A DNA stretch of 13,649 nucleotides from an uncultured Hungatella sp. (GCA_910577935.1 CAJTOT010000059.1:1-13649), one strand, 5' to 3'. Counted from the stretch's first letter, positions 6,255 to 13,649 are shown. Notes: generated by a model from the sequence alone, not told the origin. Made by a program: numbers and translations.

Positions 6255-8561
6255 ATGAGCTGGATCGTGATTTTGCTGATATGGGTTGCGGCGCCTTTTG
6301 CGGAGTTGGGAATTATTATCGGGCTGTGCGCGTCGAACGGCAGGTATAAACGAGAGATTCAGGAACTGAAGAACAACAGGAGACGGCCTGTGATGCCTTA
6401 CGGCCCGGAGGCAGAGATGCCGGGGATGGGAGCAGAGCCTGGGGGAAGGCAGCAGGTGAGCGGGATAGAGCCGGGAGCAGGAAGAGAGCCGGGGGAGAAC
6501 CCATGGGTGAGTGAGGCGGAGATGGAGCCGGGACCGGAGTATGCGGGGAGTCCGTGGGTGAGTGAGGCGAAGCCAAAGCCGGAGCCGGCGGGGAGTCTGC
6601 GGGCCGGTGAGGCTGAGTCGGCGGAGAGTCTGCGGGCCGGTGAGGCGAAACTGGAGCCGGAATCGATACCGGAACCTAAGCCGGCACGAATGCCGACACC
6701 GGAGCCGCGTTCTGTCCCCGGCAGCCTGGGGACCGTAGCGTTGGTCCTGGGCGTGATTTTTATCGTTCTCGCCGGTTTGATCTTTGCCACCACCACCTGG
6801 CATGCCCTGGGGAACGTCAGCAAGACCCTGCTGGTGATGGCCTGCGCTGCCGTGTTTTTCGGAGCCAGCTTCATGGCGGAAAAGATATTCGGCATCTATA
6901 AAACCAGCAACGCCTTCTATATTCTGGGAAGCGCCTTTTTATTTCTCACAGTGCTGGCGGCCGCGTATTTCAGGCTTCTCGGGCCGGAATTTATCCTGGA
7001 CGGAAGAAACCGGTGGAAGGTTCTCTGGGTCGGGAGCCTGGTGACGGAAATTTCGTTTTTCGGAGGGATTAAGCGGTTTAACGACAGAGTTTACACCCAG
7101 GCCGGCCTTTGGGGCATGAGCGTCAGCCTGTTCTTTCTGGCAAAGGCGTGTTCTGTGAGATGGAACGGCTTTGCGGCCATGATGATGGTCTACGCGGCGG
7201 TTCTCATCACTGTAAATGATTACCTGGATGGCAGGGGACAGAGGAAAGAAGGAACTCTGGCAGAGCTTCTGGCGGCGGGTTTTGGGACTTTTGCCCCTCT
7301 GCACTTCTGGCTTTTCGGCGGGATTACCGTCATCCGCGGTCTTTTCGCGCAGTGGCGCATGATAACGGAAGGGTGCGCGGCGCAGTACTGGGGATTTCTC
7401 GACAGGTTTTCTCTGTTTTCCTTTACCCTGCCGGGGCTGGCTGCCATGGCGGCGCTGGTGTGGGGAAGCCGTGTTATGGCGAAAAGAAAAAAGAGCCCCG
7501 TGTATTCCTGGCTTCTGCGTCTGTCGGCGGTGGAAATGCTCCTGTATGGGGCAGGCTGGCTCACAGACGGTTTTATCTGGCGCATGGCGGCGGTGAATCT
7601 GGGACTTTTGATTCTGGGCAGGCTTTGGGACAGGGATTCTCTCTTCTGGGATCTGGGAGGCTGCATAGCCCTGGCAGTTACCCTGCTGAATTTTTATAAT
7701 GACGGAAATCCCGGGGCGGAGGGGCTGGCTTTATGTCTGGCTGCCTTTGCCGCATACTATTTCCGGTTTTACTTGGGGAGCCGCCAGTGGCCCCATCTTG
7801 CGGCGGCAGTGTGCGCCCTGCCTCTGCCCATGGCGGCCAAGTGCCGCCTGGACCTTACCTTCAGCCAGCTGGGGCTTGGAGTCATGGCAATGCTTTTGAC
7901 CTTCGGTGTTCTTGCCAGACTTTTCCATCCGGTTATAGAGGAGGACCAGGAGGTTCAGGGCGGGTGGCGCATGGACTGGTTCCAGATACTGTCTGCGCTG
8001 ACCATATTGTATATGATTTCGGCAGGCGACGAGAGGTGGAGATTTGTCTATATTTTGACAGGAGCTGTCTACACGCTCCAGTATACGGCGGATGAATCGC
8101 TGAAGAAACCAGCCCTGTCCGTGTCGGCTGTTTTTCTGGCAGCGGCTTTCTGGCAGCAGCCGTTTTTACAGTGGCCTGAGATTGTGAAGCTGGAGCTGAA
8201 TCTCCTTCCGGCCGTATGCCTTACATGGGCTGTGGGGGTTATATGGGAGAGAAATCAGTGGATTCGGGTTATGCAGAACGTGACCTATATGATCGGCCTC
8301 TTTCTGCTGTGCCAGGATGTCTTTTTCCTGGGACAGGTGGCGGACGCTTTGATGCTGGAAGGCATTTGCCTGGCTGTGTTTTTGTGGGCGCAGATAAAAA
8401 ATAATGTGCTGTGGGCGCGTGTGTCCGGCCTGCTGATTCTTCTGGTAGTGCTGTTTATGACCAGGGATTTCTGGCTGAGCATCTCCTGGTGGGTGTATCT
8501 GATGGCCGCCGGGATAGGACTCATAGCCTTCGCGGCGGTTACGGAGAAAAAACGGAGGTAG
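6255..8561 (+). CDS. Large polytopic membrane protein with Pro/Glu-rich linker
   Basis: This 768-residue protein has one N-terminal hydrophobic segment (about 3-25), a long polar linker rich in Pro, Glu, Gly and Ala (about 30-157), then many membrane segments from 159 to 760; I count roughly 17-20. The first two after the linker (VALVLGVIFIVLAGLIFATTTW and TLLVMACAAVFFGASFM) resemble the opening helices of DUF2157/SCO7613-like membrane proteins. I am not certain of the family, and the function is unknown. I chose the ATG at 6255 because AGGAG (6243-6247) is 7 nt away, versus 1 nt for the ATG at 6249. The stop is 3 nt before the histidine kinase ATG, whose ribosome binding site (CGGAGG) lies inside this gene. 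It may therefore be an accessory sensor or regulator of the kinase, comparable in position to LiaF/VraT-type partners but not homologous to them as far as I can see. Confidence 0.8.
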   Translation: MSWIVILLIWVAAPFAELGIIIGLCASNGRYKREIQELKNNRRRPVMPYGPEAEMPGMGAEPGGRQQVSGIEPGAGREPGENPWVSEAEMEPGPEYAGSPWVSEAKPKPEPAGSLRAGEAESAESLRAGEAKLEPESIPEPKPARMPTPEPRSVPGSLGTVALVLGVIFIVLAGLIFATTTWHALGNVSKTLLVMACAAVFFGASFMAEKIFGIYKTSNAFYILGSAFLFLTVLAAAYFRLLGPEFILDGRNRWKVLWVGSLVTEISFFGGIKRFNDRVYTQAGLWGMSVSLFFLAKACSVRWNGFAAMMMVYAAVLITVNDYLDGRGQRKEGTLAELLAAGFGTFAPLHFWLFGGITVIRGLFAQWRMITEGCAAQYWGFLDRFSLFSFTLPGLAAMAALVWGSRVMAKRKKSPVYSWLLRLSAVEMLLYGAGWLTDGFIWRMAAVNLGLLILGRLWDRDSLFWDLGGCIALAVTLLNFYNDGNPGAEGLALCLAAFAAYYFRFYLGSRQWPHLAAAVCALPLPMAAKCRLDLTFSQLGLGVMAMLLTFGVLARLFHPVIEEDQEVQGGWRMDWFQILSALTILYMISAGDERWRFVYILTGAVYTLQYTADESLKKPALSVSAVFLAAAFWQQPFLQWPEIVKLELNLLPAVCLTWAVGVIWERNQWIRVMQNVTYMIGLFLLCQDVFFLGQVADALMLEGICLAVFLWAQIKNNVLWARVSGLLILLVVLFMTRDFWLSISWWVYLMAAGIGLIAFAAVTEKKRR
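6504..6646 (+). repeat. Degenerate in-frame repeats in the membrane-protein linker
   Basis: TGGGTGAGTGAGGCG occurs at 6504-6518 and 6555-6569, a 51-bp period. A 21-bp unit starting GAGTCTGCGGGCC is identical at 6593-6613 and 6626-6646, a 33-bp period. They encode four related units: NPWVSEA, SPWVSEA, SLRAGEA and SLRAGEA. All periods are multiples of three, so copy-number change would keep the frame. Confidence 0.8.
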
Positions 8562-8564
8562 CTC

Positions 8565-10322
8565 ATGACCGGGATTTTACTGCAGCTGGCATATTTGGCT
8601 GCCATAGGTTTCAGCAGCTGTGCCACAGGCTGGATTTTGCTGAGGGCAGATAAAAACAAGGCGGTCAGGACTCTGGTTTTGTGCCAGATATTGATCATAA
8701 TCTGGTGCCTGCCCCAGCTGTTTCTGGCATTTCCCATGAGCCGGACAGGCAAATATATCCTGTATGGCGTCTCCTACATCGGAATCAGCCTCATCGGCCC
8801 CTCATGGCTTATGTTCTCTCTCTTTTACTGCGGCAGAAAACCGAACGCCTGGGCGGTGTGCCTGCTGTACGGGATATCCGTTTTTAATTACGGCGTATTT
8901 TTGACAAATGATATTCATCATTTGTTTTACCGGCGTTTTGAATTGGCGGAAGTGCGGTACGGCCCCATGTTCTATTTTCACATGGCATACACATATGCCT
9001 GCGTGCTGTCCGCCATGGCCGCGGTGTCGGCCGGGGTCAGAAAAAAGCGGGTGTCCAGGGTTCACGGGGCGGTGATTATTCTGGCCGCCGCGGCGCCATT
9101 TGCCTTCAACATGGTGTATCTGTCAGGGCTGGTAAAATCCGGCTTTGACCTGACGCCGCCGGTATTTGCCCTGTCCAGCTTTCTCATGCTCTTTGCGGTG
9201 TTCCGGTATGATTTTCTCGATGTGGACACGGCGGCTTCCCGCCGTATCTTCGCCTCCATCGCGGAAGGCATCGTCATCTGCAACCGCCGGGGAGCCGTCA
9301 CATACTGCAACCACACGGCATTTCGGCGGACGGGGGCAAAAAACGGGGACCGCTATGATGATATTCTGGAAAAATTTTCTTTTAAAGATGCTGAAAATGA
9401 TGAGGTTACGGTTCACCTTTCCGGCGGGGAATCTCTGAGGCTGAGGCAGTACACCATACACGGAAAGCGGGGGGGAGAGACTGCCAGGATTCTGGTGATC
9501 ACGGATATAAGCGAGTATTTTGAACTGGTGCGCCAGAGCCGGGAGCTGGCCGTGTCGCAGCAGCGTCTCGCCATCGAACAGGAGAGAAACCGGATCGCCC
9601 AGGAGGTCCACGACACCACCGGCCACACCCTGACCATGCTGAATTCCCTTATAAAGCTGATTGCCCTGGCCTATAAGGAGGGGGCGGGAGGAGACCGGGA
9701 GGAGAGCGGGACGGAACATATGGAGGATAGGGAGTCTGGGGAGAAAAGAGAAGACGGGGAGAAACGACTGGCCGAAGAGAGCAGGCAGGACGGCGGGAAG
9801 AGACAGACTGGCGGCGGGGAGATAGAAGAATATCTGCATCAGGCTCAGGAACTGGCGTCAGGGGGCATCAGGGAGCTTCGGTGGTCGATCAACCATCTGC
9901 GCCGGGGAACGGGATGTGAGCTTGTGAGCCAGGGGGTGTATCAGCTGGCTGCCGGCGTGCGGGAAGTGGAGGTGGAAGTGGAGCTCCAGGGCGAGGATGG
10001 CCCTGAGTATTCACACCTGTCCGCTGTGATATACCAGTGCGTCCGGGAGGCCATAACCAACTGCCTCAAATATGCTCATGCCACCCACATGGATGTCATC
10101 GTCAAATTCGGGGAGCAGGATGTGAGCGTGTATATCTTTGACAACGGGCAGGGATGCGCCTCTGTGGAGGAGAGCCATGGGCTTAAGGGAATCCGTGAGC
10201 GGGCGGCTGGCGCCGGAGGGATGGCGCGGTTTCTGTCGGCGGAGGGGGAAGGCTTCCAGATATTCCTGCAGCTTCCGGTAAATGGAGGGAGAGACTATGA
10301 TTCAGGCAGTGATAGCAGATGA
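8565..10322 (+). CDS. 7TM-PAS sensor histidine kinase, NarL/DesK class
   Basis: This 585-residue membrane kinase has an N-terminal seven-helix sensor region (about 1-215, like the HisKA_7TM family), a PAS-like domain (about 222-320) and a HisKA_3 dimerisation domain. The phosphoacceptor is H349 in RNRIAQEVHDTTGH. A HATPase_c domain follows, with N-box REAITNCLKYAHA (N499), G1 box DNGQG (526-530) and G2 box HGLKGIRERA (539-548). HisKA_3 kinases pair with NarL/LuxR-type regulators, and one is encoded directly downstream with a 26-bp overlap. The two DHp helices are normally joined by a short turn. Here they are separated by about 48 charged, Gly-rich residues (about 371-418, including ESGEKREDGEKR). 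The start at 8565 follows CGGAGG and comes 3 nt after the upstream stop. The signal is not evident from the sequence. Confidence 0.92.
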   Translation: MTGILLQLAYLAAIGFSSCATGWILLRADKNKAVRTLVLCQILIIIWCLPQLFLAFPMSRTGKYILYGVSYIGISLIGPSWLMFSLFYCGRKPNAWAVCLLYGISVFNYGVFLTNDIHHLFYRRFELAEVRYGPMFYFHMAYTYACVLSAMAAVSAGVRKKRVSRVHGAVIILAAAAPFAFNMVYLSGLVKSGFDLTPPVFALSSFLMLFAVFRYDFLDVDTAASRRIFASIAEGIVICNRRGAVTYCNHTAFRRTGAKNGDRYDDILEKFSFKDAENDEVTVHLSGGESLRLRQYTIHGKRGGETARILVITDISEYFELVRQSRELAVSQQRLAIEQERNRIAQEVHDTTGHTLTMLNSLIKLIALAYKEGAGGDREESGTEHMEDRESGEKREDGEKRLAEESRQDGGKRQTGGGEIEEYLHQAQELASGGIRELRWSINHLRRGTGCELVSQGVYQLAAGVREVEVEVELQGEDGPEYSHLSAVIYQCVREAITNCLKYAHATHMDVIVKFGEQDVSVYIFDNGQGCASVEESHGLKGIRERAAGAGGMARFLSAEGEGFQIFLQLPVNGGRDYDSGSDSR

Positions 10323-10938
10323 TGTTCAGATTCTGAGACAGGGGCTGAGGGCCATCTTGAGCCAGGACCCGGAGATTCAGGTCACAGGTCTGGCGGCCAA
10401 CGGGAAGGAGGCCTTTGAGTGCTGCCAGAAACAGCAGCCGGACGTGGTGCTGATGGACATGAGGATGCCGGAGTTTGACGGCAGCTGGGGAATCTCTGCC
10501 ATAAAGAAGGCATTTCCCCAGGTGAAAATTCTGGTGCTGACCACCTTTGACGACCAGGAGACCGTGGATGCCGCCGTCAGAAGCGGCGCCGACGGATATA
10601 TTTTAAAAGAAATGGAAGACGACCAGGTGATTCAGTCCGTGAAAGCCGTGTGCGCGGGAATCCAGGTTTTCGGCGGCGGCGTCTTTGAGGGAATCCGCCG
10701 CCAGATGACAGCGCCCGGCGGCGGAAAGTGCCGGGGAATTGTTCCGGGGGCGGTGACGCCCAGGGAGAGGGATATTATGAGATGCGTCGCCAGAGGCATG
10801 GACAATAAGGAAATAGCGGCAGAGCTTTACCTGGCGGAAGGGACCGTGAGGAACAATATCTCCCGTCTGCTGTATAAGCTGAAGCTGAAGGACCGGACCC
10901 AGCTGGCGGTGTTCGCGGTGAAGAATCAGATGGATTGA
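10297..10938 (+). CDS. LuxR/NarL-family response regulator
   Basis: This 213-residue cytoplasmic regulator has a receiver domain (about 2-120) with acidic residues D8 and D9, phosphoacceptor D54 in VVLMDMRMPEFDG, T82/T83 and conserved K104. A C-terminal LuxR-type helix-turn-helix (about 152-211) contains TPRERDIMRCVARGMDNKEIAAELYLAEGTVRNNI. I chose the ATG at 10297 because GGAGGGAG (10284-10291) lies about 5 nt upstream; the earlier ATG at 10282 lies within that ribosome binding site. The gene overlaps the kinase gene by 26 bp, so the two are translated together and the kinase is its likely phosphodonor. A probable target is the promoter of its own operon, where a GTNACANNTGTNAC dyad is present. 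Confidence 0.94.
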   Translation: MIQAVIADDVQILRQGLRAILSQDPEIQVTGLAANGKEAFECCQKQQPDVVLMDMRMPEFDGSWGISAIKKAFPQVKILVLTTFDDQETVDAAVRSGADGYILKEMEDDQVIQSVKAVCAGIQVFGGGVFEGIRRQMTAPGGGKCRGIVPGAVTPRERDIMRCVARGMDNKEIAAELYLAEGTVRNNISRLLYKLKLKDRTQLAVFAVKNQMD

Positions 10939-10946
10939 TAAAGGAG

Positions 10947-10989
10947 ACTGTCACACCGTATGTCAAACGCCATAGGTATGGCAGTTTTT
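10947..10989 (+). terminator. Rho-independent terminator of the two-component operon
   Basis: ACTGTCACACC (10947-10957) pairs with GGTATGGCAGT (10975-10985) with one mismatch and one G-T pair, and T5 follows. It starts 8 nt after the response-regulator stop. Confidence 0.75.
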
Positions 10990-11177
10990 GTATGCTCATG
11001 TGTGGACTTCCATAGCCTGAGCTCCGAGAGTATGTCTTCTCATGGTTCCTAATTTCGCAGGAATTTCAGCCGGGTATATTTCAGGAAAAGAGTGTATGGG
11101 CGTATTAGATTGAACTGCATGCCATCTGGAAAATGATGGAATTACCTAAAACAGTGCGGATTGTATAAAAGAGAGGG

Positions 11178-11206
11178 TTGAAAAATGTAAGTTAAAGTGT
11201 TATAAT
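11178..11206 (+). promoter_or_regulatory. Promoter of the cell-wall-binding protein gene
   Basis: TTGAAA (11178-11183) and TATAAT (11201-11206) are separated by exactly 17 bp, a near-consensus vegetative promoter. The start expected near 11213 gives a leader of about 48 nt. The stretch between the preceding terminator and this promoter (10990-11177) shows no convincing gene or motif. Confidence 0.8.
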
Positions 11207-11260
11207 TCCCCTGTTTTAAAAATAATATTCCAATTGTGGAAAGGAAAGGAGAAACGAACT

Positions 11261-12502
11261 ATGAGCATTAAAAAAGCAGTGACGCGGCGTCTGGCGGCGT
11301 TATTGGCAGCCTCAGTGGTTCTGACAGGGTCAGCGTTTACTTCGTTGGCGGCAGTCAATTCATCGAAGGCAGGAGTGGAGACAGGTGAATCTGTTGATTC
11401 TACTGTGGATTTTGCCACTCCCGGCGATGCTGCGACACCTGGAAATGCTGAAGATGTAGAAACAGCGACACCGTCTAACATTGAAGAGGTGCCAAAGGAG
11501 TTCCGCGAAGAGATGAAAAACCAGATGAAAGCGATTGATGAGGAGTTGGGAGCGCTTTCAGGAACGGAAATTGATTCTGTATCTTCTGGCGATTTCGCGG
11601 GAGCTCTTCCTGAGGGCGTTACAGATGTTAAGCTGATTCTGGAAAAGGCTACTGCGAAAAAAACAGAAGTAGAACTTACCAAGGAAAACGGGGAAGTAAC
11701 AGGAATCAGGGTTGTTGTCAAGCAGGTGGTTTATGAGATTAAGCTGGTTGATAATGCTACTGAGAAAAAAGTGGAGCTGAACGGAAGTAAGACAGTTTCT
11801 GTCGCTGTGAGTCTTCCTTCCTCTATTTCGGAGAAGGATAACACGGCTAAGATCAGACATGATAAAGGGGAAGATGAGTGGGAGAATCTGCCGGATAGTT
11901 CCATTAACAGGACAGCTGAAGTTCCGACTGCTGTAATCAGAACCACATCCTTCAGTCCATTTGAGCTGACCTTTGCCTATGAAGACTCCAAAACCAACAC
12001 TGGCAACTACAGAGGCGGTGGCGGCGGCGGTGGAAACCGTTCTACCAGCGCGAGCGGTTCCTGGCAGAAGAATGAGATTGGTTGGTGGTTCCAGTATACC
12101 AATGGCGGCTATGCGGCCAACAAGTGGGAGTCCATCAACGGCAAGTGGTATTACTTCAACGAGAGTGGCTATGCGGTAACTGGCTGGCAGCTGATTAATG
12201 GTCAGTGGTACTTCCTGGATACAACCAACTGCGATATGCAGACTGGTTGGCATTTGGACAGCGTGGACGGCAAATGGTACTACTTAAGCGCGTCAGGCGC
12301 TATGGTGACCGGATGGGCAGAGGTTAACAGTAAATTCTACTATCTGTCCCCAGCAGTAGCAGAGCCTACTTACAGCTATGATGCCGCAACCGGCTTATGG
12401 GTATACACTAAGGCAGGAACAAGGCCCTTTGGTTCCATGTATGCTTCCGAGACAACTCCAGACGGCTATCAGGTAGATGTCAACGGAGCCTGGATTCAGT
12501 AG
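11261..12502 (+). CDS. Secreted cell-wall-binding repeat protein
   Basis: This 413-residue protein begins with a signal peptide: basic MSIKKAVTRR, hydrophobic 11-28, probable cleavage after SLAA near residue 31. A Thr/Pro-containing spacer with ATPGDAATPGN and ATPSN (52-73) follows. Then come a short charged helix (about 75-98) and a beta-rich domain (about 118-240) ending TTSFSPFELTF, which I cannot assign. Next are a GGGGGGG linker (252-258) and about four choline-binding-like repeats (about 267-362: GWWFQYTNG, NGKWYYFNESG, NGQWYFLD, DGKWYYLSASG). The last 50 residues contain a divergent Trp/Tyr repeat-like end. The repeats should hold it to cell-wall polymers, with the middle domain exposed. 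I chose the ATG at 11261 because AAGGAG (11246-11251) is 9 nt before it; the TTG at 11234 has no site. It stands alone between promoter and terminator. Confidence 0.85.
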   Translation: MSIKKAVTRRLAALLAASVVLTGSAFTSLAAVNSSKAGVETGESVDSTVDFATPGDAATPGNAEDVETATPSNIEEVPKEFREEMKNQMKAIDEELGALSGTEIDSVSSGDFAGALPEGVTDVKLILEKATAKKTEVELTKENGEVTGIRVVVKQVVYEIKLVDNATEKKVELNGSKTVSVAVSLPSSISEKDNTAKIRHDKGEDEWENLPDSSINRTAEVPTAVIRTTSFSPFELTFAYEDSKTNTGNYRGGGGGGGNRSTSASGSWQKNEIGWWFQYTNGGYAANKWESINGKWYYFNESGYAVTGWQLINGQWYFLDTTNCDMQTGWHLDSVDGKWYYLSASGAMVTGWAEVNSKFYYLSPAVAEPTYSYDAATGLWVYTKAGTRPFGSMYASETTPDGYQVDVNGAWIQ

Positions 12503-12536
12503 GCGGGGCTTATAAACCGCATGTAGAATTACATAG

Positions 12537-12584
12537 ACAGGACTGTCCATCTGATGAAAATCAGATAAGGCAGTCCTGTTTTTT
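12537..12584 (+). terminator. Rho-independent terminator
   Basis: ACAGGACTG (12537-12545) pairs with CAGTCCTGT (12571-12579). An inner ATCTGA/TCAGAT helix with a 6-nt loop extends the stem, and T6 follows. It terminates the cell-wall-binding protein transcript and insulates infC. Confidence 0.9.
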
Positions 12585-12627
12585 ACTATACACAGGAACG
12601 TTTGCGGAAAACAAAAACAAAAAGTAT

Positions 12628-12656
12628 TTGACAAACCCCACAAAATATAGTAGACT
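12628..12656 (+). promoter_or_regulatory. infC: Promoter of the infC-rpmI operon
   Basis: A consensus TTGACA (12628-12633) is followed after 17 bp by TAGACT (12651-12656). The predicted start near 12663 gives a leader of about 267 nt before infC. Confidence 0.7.
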
Positions 12657-12662
12657 AATTAA

Positions 12663-12929
12663 GGTTACAGACCAACAACAGGAAAGCAGGTATCCACCTC
12701 ACCTCGGCGCGAGCAAGTGACCCGGGTTCATATTTGAGATACATAGCGAAGGAGTGCTGTGTTTTTGATTTTGGTGGATAGGAATTTGTTCTATCTGCTT
12801 TTTTATTTCACAGAGACTGATTTCTGTGATTGTGTCACCCAAAAAGTGACATGCCCAAGGGAAATGGATGGGGGAGTCCCGAGGGATATGCAGATTCCCA
12901 TAACACATCACATATGGAGGTGCACGACA
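12663..12929 (+). ncRNA. Structured infC leader RNA, probably regulatory
   Basis: This long untranslated leader has many complementary segments. TATCCACC (12691-12698) pairs perfectly with GGTGGATA (12773-12780). Inside lie CTCG-GCG-CGAG (12703-12713) and ACATAGC/GCTGTGT (about 12741-12761) followed by TTTTTGATTTT, which resembles a weak attenuator. GTATC (12690-12694) could instead pair with GATAC (12738-12742), which excludes the long-range helix. Further down are CACAGA/TCTGTG (about 12810-12829) and TGTCAC/GTGACA (about 12834-12852). In Firmicutes, infC-rpmI-rplT operons are known to be controlled by ribosomal protein L20 binding the leader. I cannot confirm that this one matches the L20 leader family. 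The in-frame extension from 12759 (MFLILVDRN...) is not likely coding. Confidence 0.6.
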
Positions 12930-13436
12930 ATTAGCGATTTAATGATTAACGAACAGATCAGAGACAGGGAAGTCCGTCTTATCGGCGAGGATGGCGAGCA
13001 GCTGGGGATTATGTCTTCCAGGGAAGCGCTGCAGCTTGCCAGAGAAGCGGAGTTGGATCTGGTGAAAATTGCTCCCACGGCGAAGCCGCCGGTTTGTAAG
13101 ATTATTGATTATGGCAAGTATCGTTATGAACTGGCGAGAAAAGAGAAAGAAGCCAGGAAGAAGCAGAAAGTGATTGAGATAAAAGAAGTTCGTTTGTCTC
13201 CCAATATTGATACCAACGATCTTAACACTAAGACCAGCGCGGCGCGCAAGTTCTTGGAGAAGGGTGATAAGGTTAAGGTGACGCTGCGCTTCCGGGGTCG
13301 TGAGATGGCACACATGTCAAAGTCAAGATATATTCTGGACGATTTCGCTCAGGCGTTGTCCGATATAGCGGTTATTGACAAGCCGTCTAAAGTGGAAGGA
13401 AGAAGCATGGTGATGTTTTTAACTGCAAAACGTTAA
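12930..13436 (+). CDS. infC: Translation initiation factor IF-3, ATT start
   Basis: IF-3 binds the 30S subunit, prevents premature joining of 50S and checks start-codon and initiator-tRNA pairing. The 168-residue product has the usual N domain (SDLMINEQIRDREVRLIGEDGEQLG onward, about 2-75), a lysine-rich linker helix (ARKEKEARKKQK) and the C domain with KEVRLSPNID and VKVTLRFRGREMAH. The length is normal for the family. I chose ATT at 12930 as start because GGAGG (12916-12920) is 9 nt upstream, and the next ATG (12942) is 21 nt away. A non-AUG start is established for infC in E. coli (AUU) and lets IF-3 repress its own translation, since it discriminates against such codons. It is followed by rpmI after 38 bp. 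Confidence 0.93.
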   Translation: MSDLMINEQIRDREVRLIGEDGEQLGIMSSREALQLAREAELDLVKIAPTAKPPVCKIIDYGKYRYELARKEKEARKKQKVIEIKEVRLSPNIDTNDLNTKTSAARKFLEKGDKVKVTLRFRGREMAHMSKSRYILDDFAQALSDIAVIDKPSKVEGRSMVMFLTAKR

Positions 13437-13474
13437 AATAGAAATGGACATTAACTATTAAGGAGGAAGCAACA

Positions 13475-13649
13475 ATGCCTAAAATGAAAACAAGCAGAGC
13501 AGCTGCAAAGCGTTTCAAAAAAACCGGAACCGGAAAGTTAGTAAGAAACAAAGCTTACAAATCTCACATCTTGACTAAGAAGTCCTCCAAGAGAAAGAGA
13601 AATCTTAGAAAAGATATCGTTACCGATGCAACCAACGCAAAAGTAATGA
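13475..13649 (+). CDS. rpmI: Ribosomal protein bL35 (3' end beyond window)
   Basis: The 58 residues visible begin MPKMKTSRAAAKRFKKTGTG and continue with the lysine/arginine-rich HILTKKSSKRKRNLRK typical of bL35, a small 50S subunit protein. The family is usually 64-65 residues, so about 6-7 codons are missing at the right edge. AAGGAGG (13459-13465) lies 9 nt upstream of the ATG. The infC-rpmI order is the standard one, so rplT (bL20) is expected next. Confidence 0.96.
   Translation, partial: MPKMKTSRAAAKRFKKTGTGKLVRNKAYKSHILTKKSSKRKRNLRKDIVTDATNAKVM

Noticed and set aside
6504..6646. Possible CRISPR-like array
   Set aside because: The repeats are degenerate, in frame, have no unique spacers of regular length, and encode a protein linker; no cas genes are nearby.
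6231..6895. Arg/Pro/Ser-rich frames on the - strand
   Set aside because: These are low-complexity complements of the Pro/Glu-rich repeat linker of the + strand membrane protein.
9123..9839. Open frame of 238 codons on the - strand inside the kinase gene
   Set aside because: It lies entirely opposite a clear histidine kinase and is explained by the codon use and purine-rich insert of that gene.
11558..12253. Open frame of 231 codons on the - strand inside the cell-wall-binding protein gene
   Set aside because: The + strand has a signal peptide, wall-binding repeats, promoter and terminator; the antisense frame has none.
12759..12929. Longer N terminus for IF-3
   Set aside because: It would add 57 residues absent from the family and lies in a structured leader without a matching ribosome binding site.

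Overview
All genes in this window lie on the + strand. The bL35/IF3 sequences, strong AGGAGG ribosome binding sites, a 7TM histidine kinase and a surface protein with ATPS/ATPG-type spacers and choline-binding-like repeats suggest a moderate-GC Clostridia, most likely Lachnospiraceae. This is an inference from gene content; no 16S gene is present.

Region 1 (1-4081) is accessory DNA. It opens with a degraded DDE transposase remnant that resembles the IS982 group. A complete FokI-type IIS restriction-modification operon follows. It has two D12-class adenine methyltransferases, corresponding to the two halves of the fused M.FokI but separated here by a TGATG junction, and a full-length FokI-like nuclease whose catalytic and dimerisation residues are preserved. 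One promoter with an extended -10 precedes the operon. I see no controller (C) gene.

Region 2 (4082-6044) holds a YafY-type HTH-WYL regulator 28 bp behind the nuclease gene, a small zinc-ribbon protein with a TGACA-N5-TGTCA dyad in front of it, and a small three-helix membrane protein with its own good promoter and a perfect 10-bp terminator.

Region 3 (6045-10989) is a tightly packed three-gene signalling operon: a 768-residue polytopic membrane protein with a Pro/Glu-rich repeat linker, a 7TM-PAS histidine kinase of the NarL/DesK class, and a LuxR/NarL response regulator that overlaps the kinase gene. The kinase has a roughly 48-residue charged insertion in the DHp hairpin. A GTNACANNTGTNAC dyad about 65 bp upstream of the expected transcription start is a candidate autoregulatory site. 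A terminator closes the operon.

Region 4 (10990-12584) is a single-gene unit with promoter and terminator. It encodes a secreted cell-wall-binding protein with an unrecognised beta-rich middle domain and a Gly7 linker.

Region 5 (12585-13649) is core genome: a promoter, a structured leader of about 270 nt, infC with an ATT start codon, and rpmI cut by the window edge. The rplT gene would be expected just beyond.
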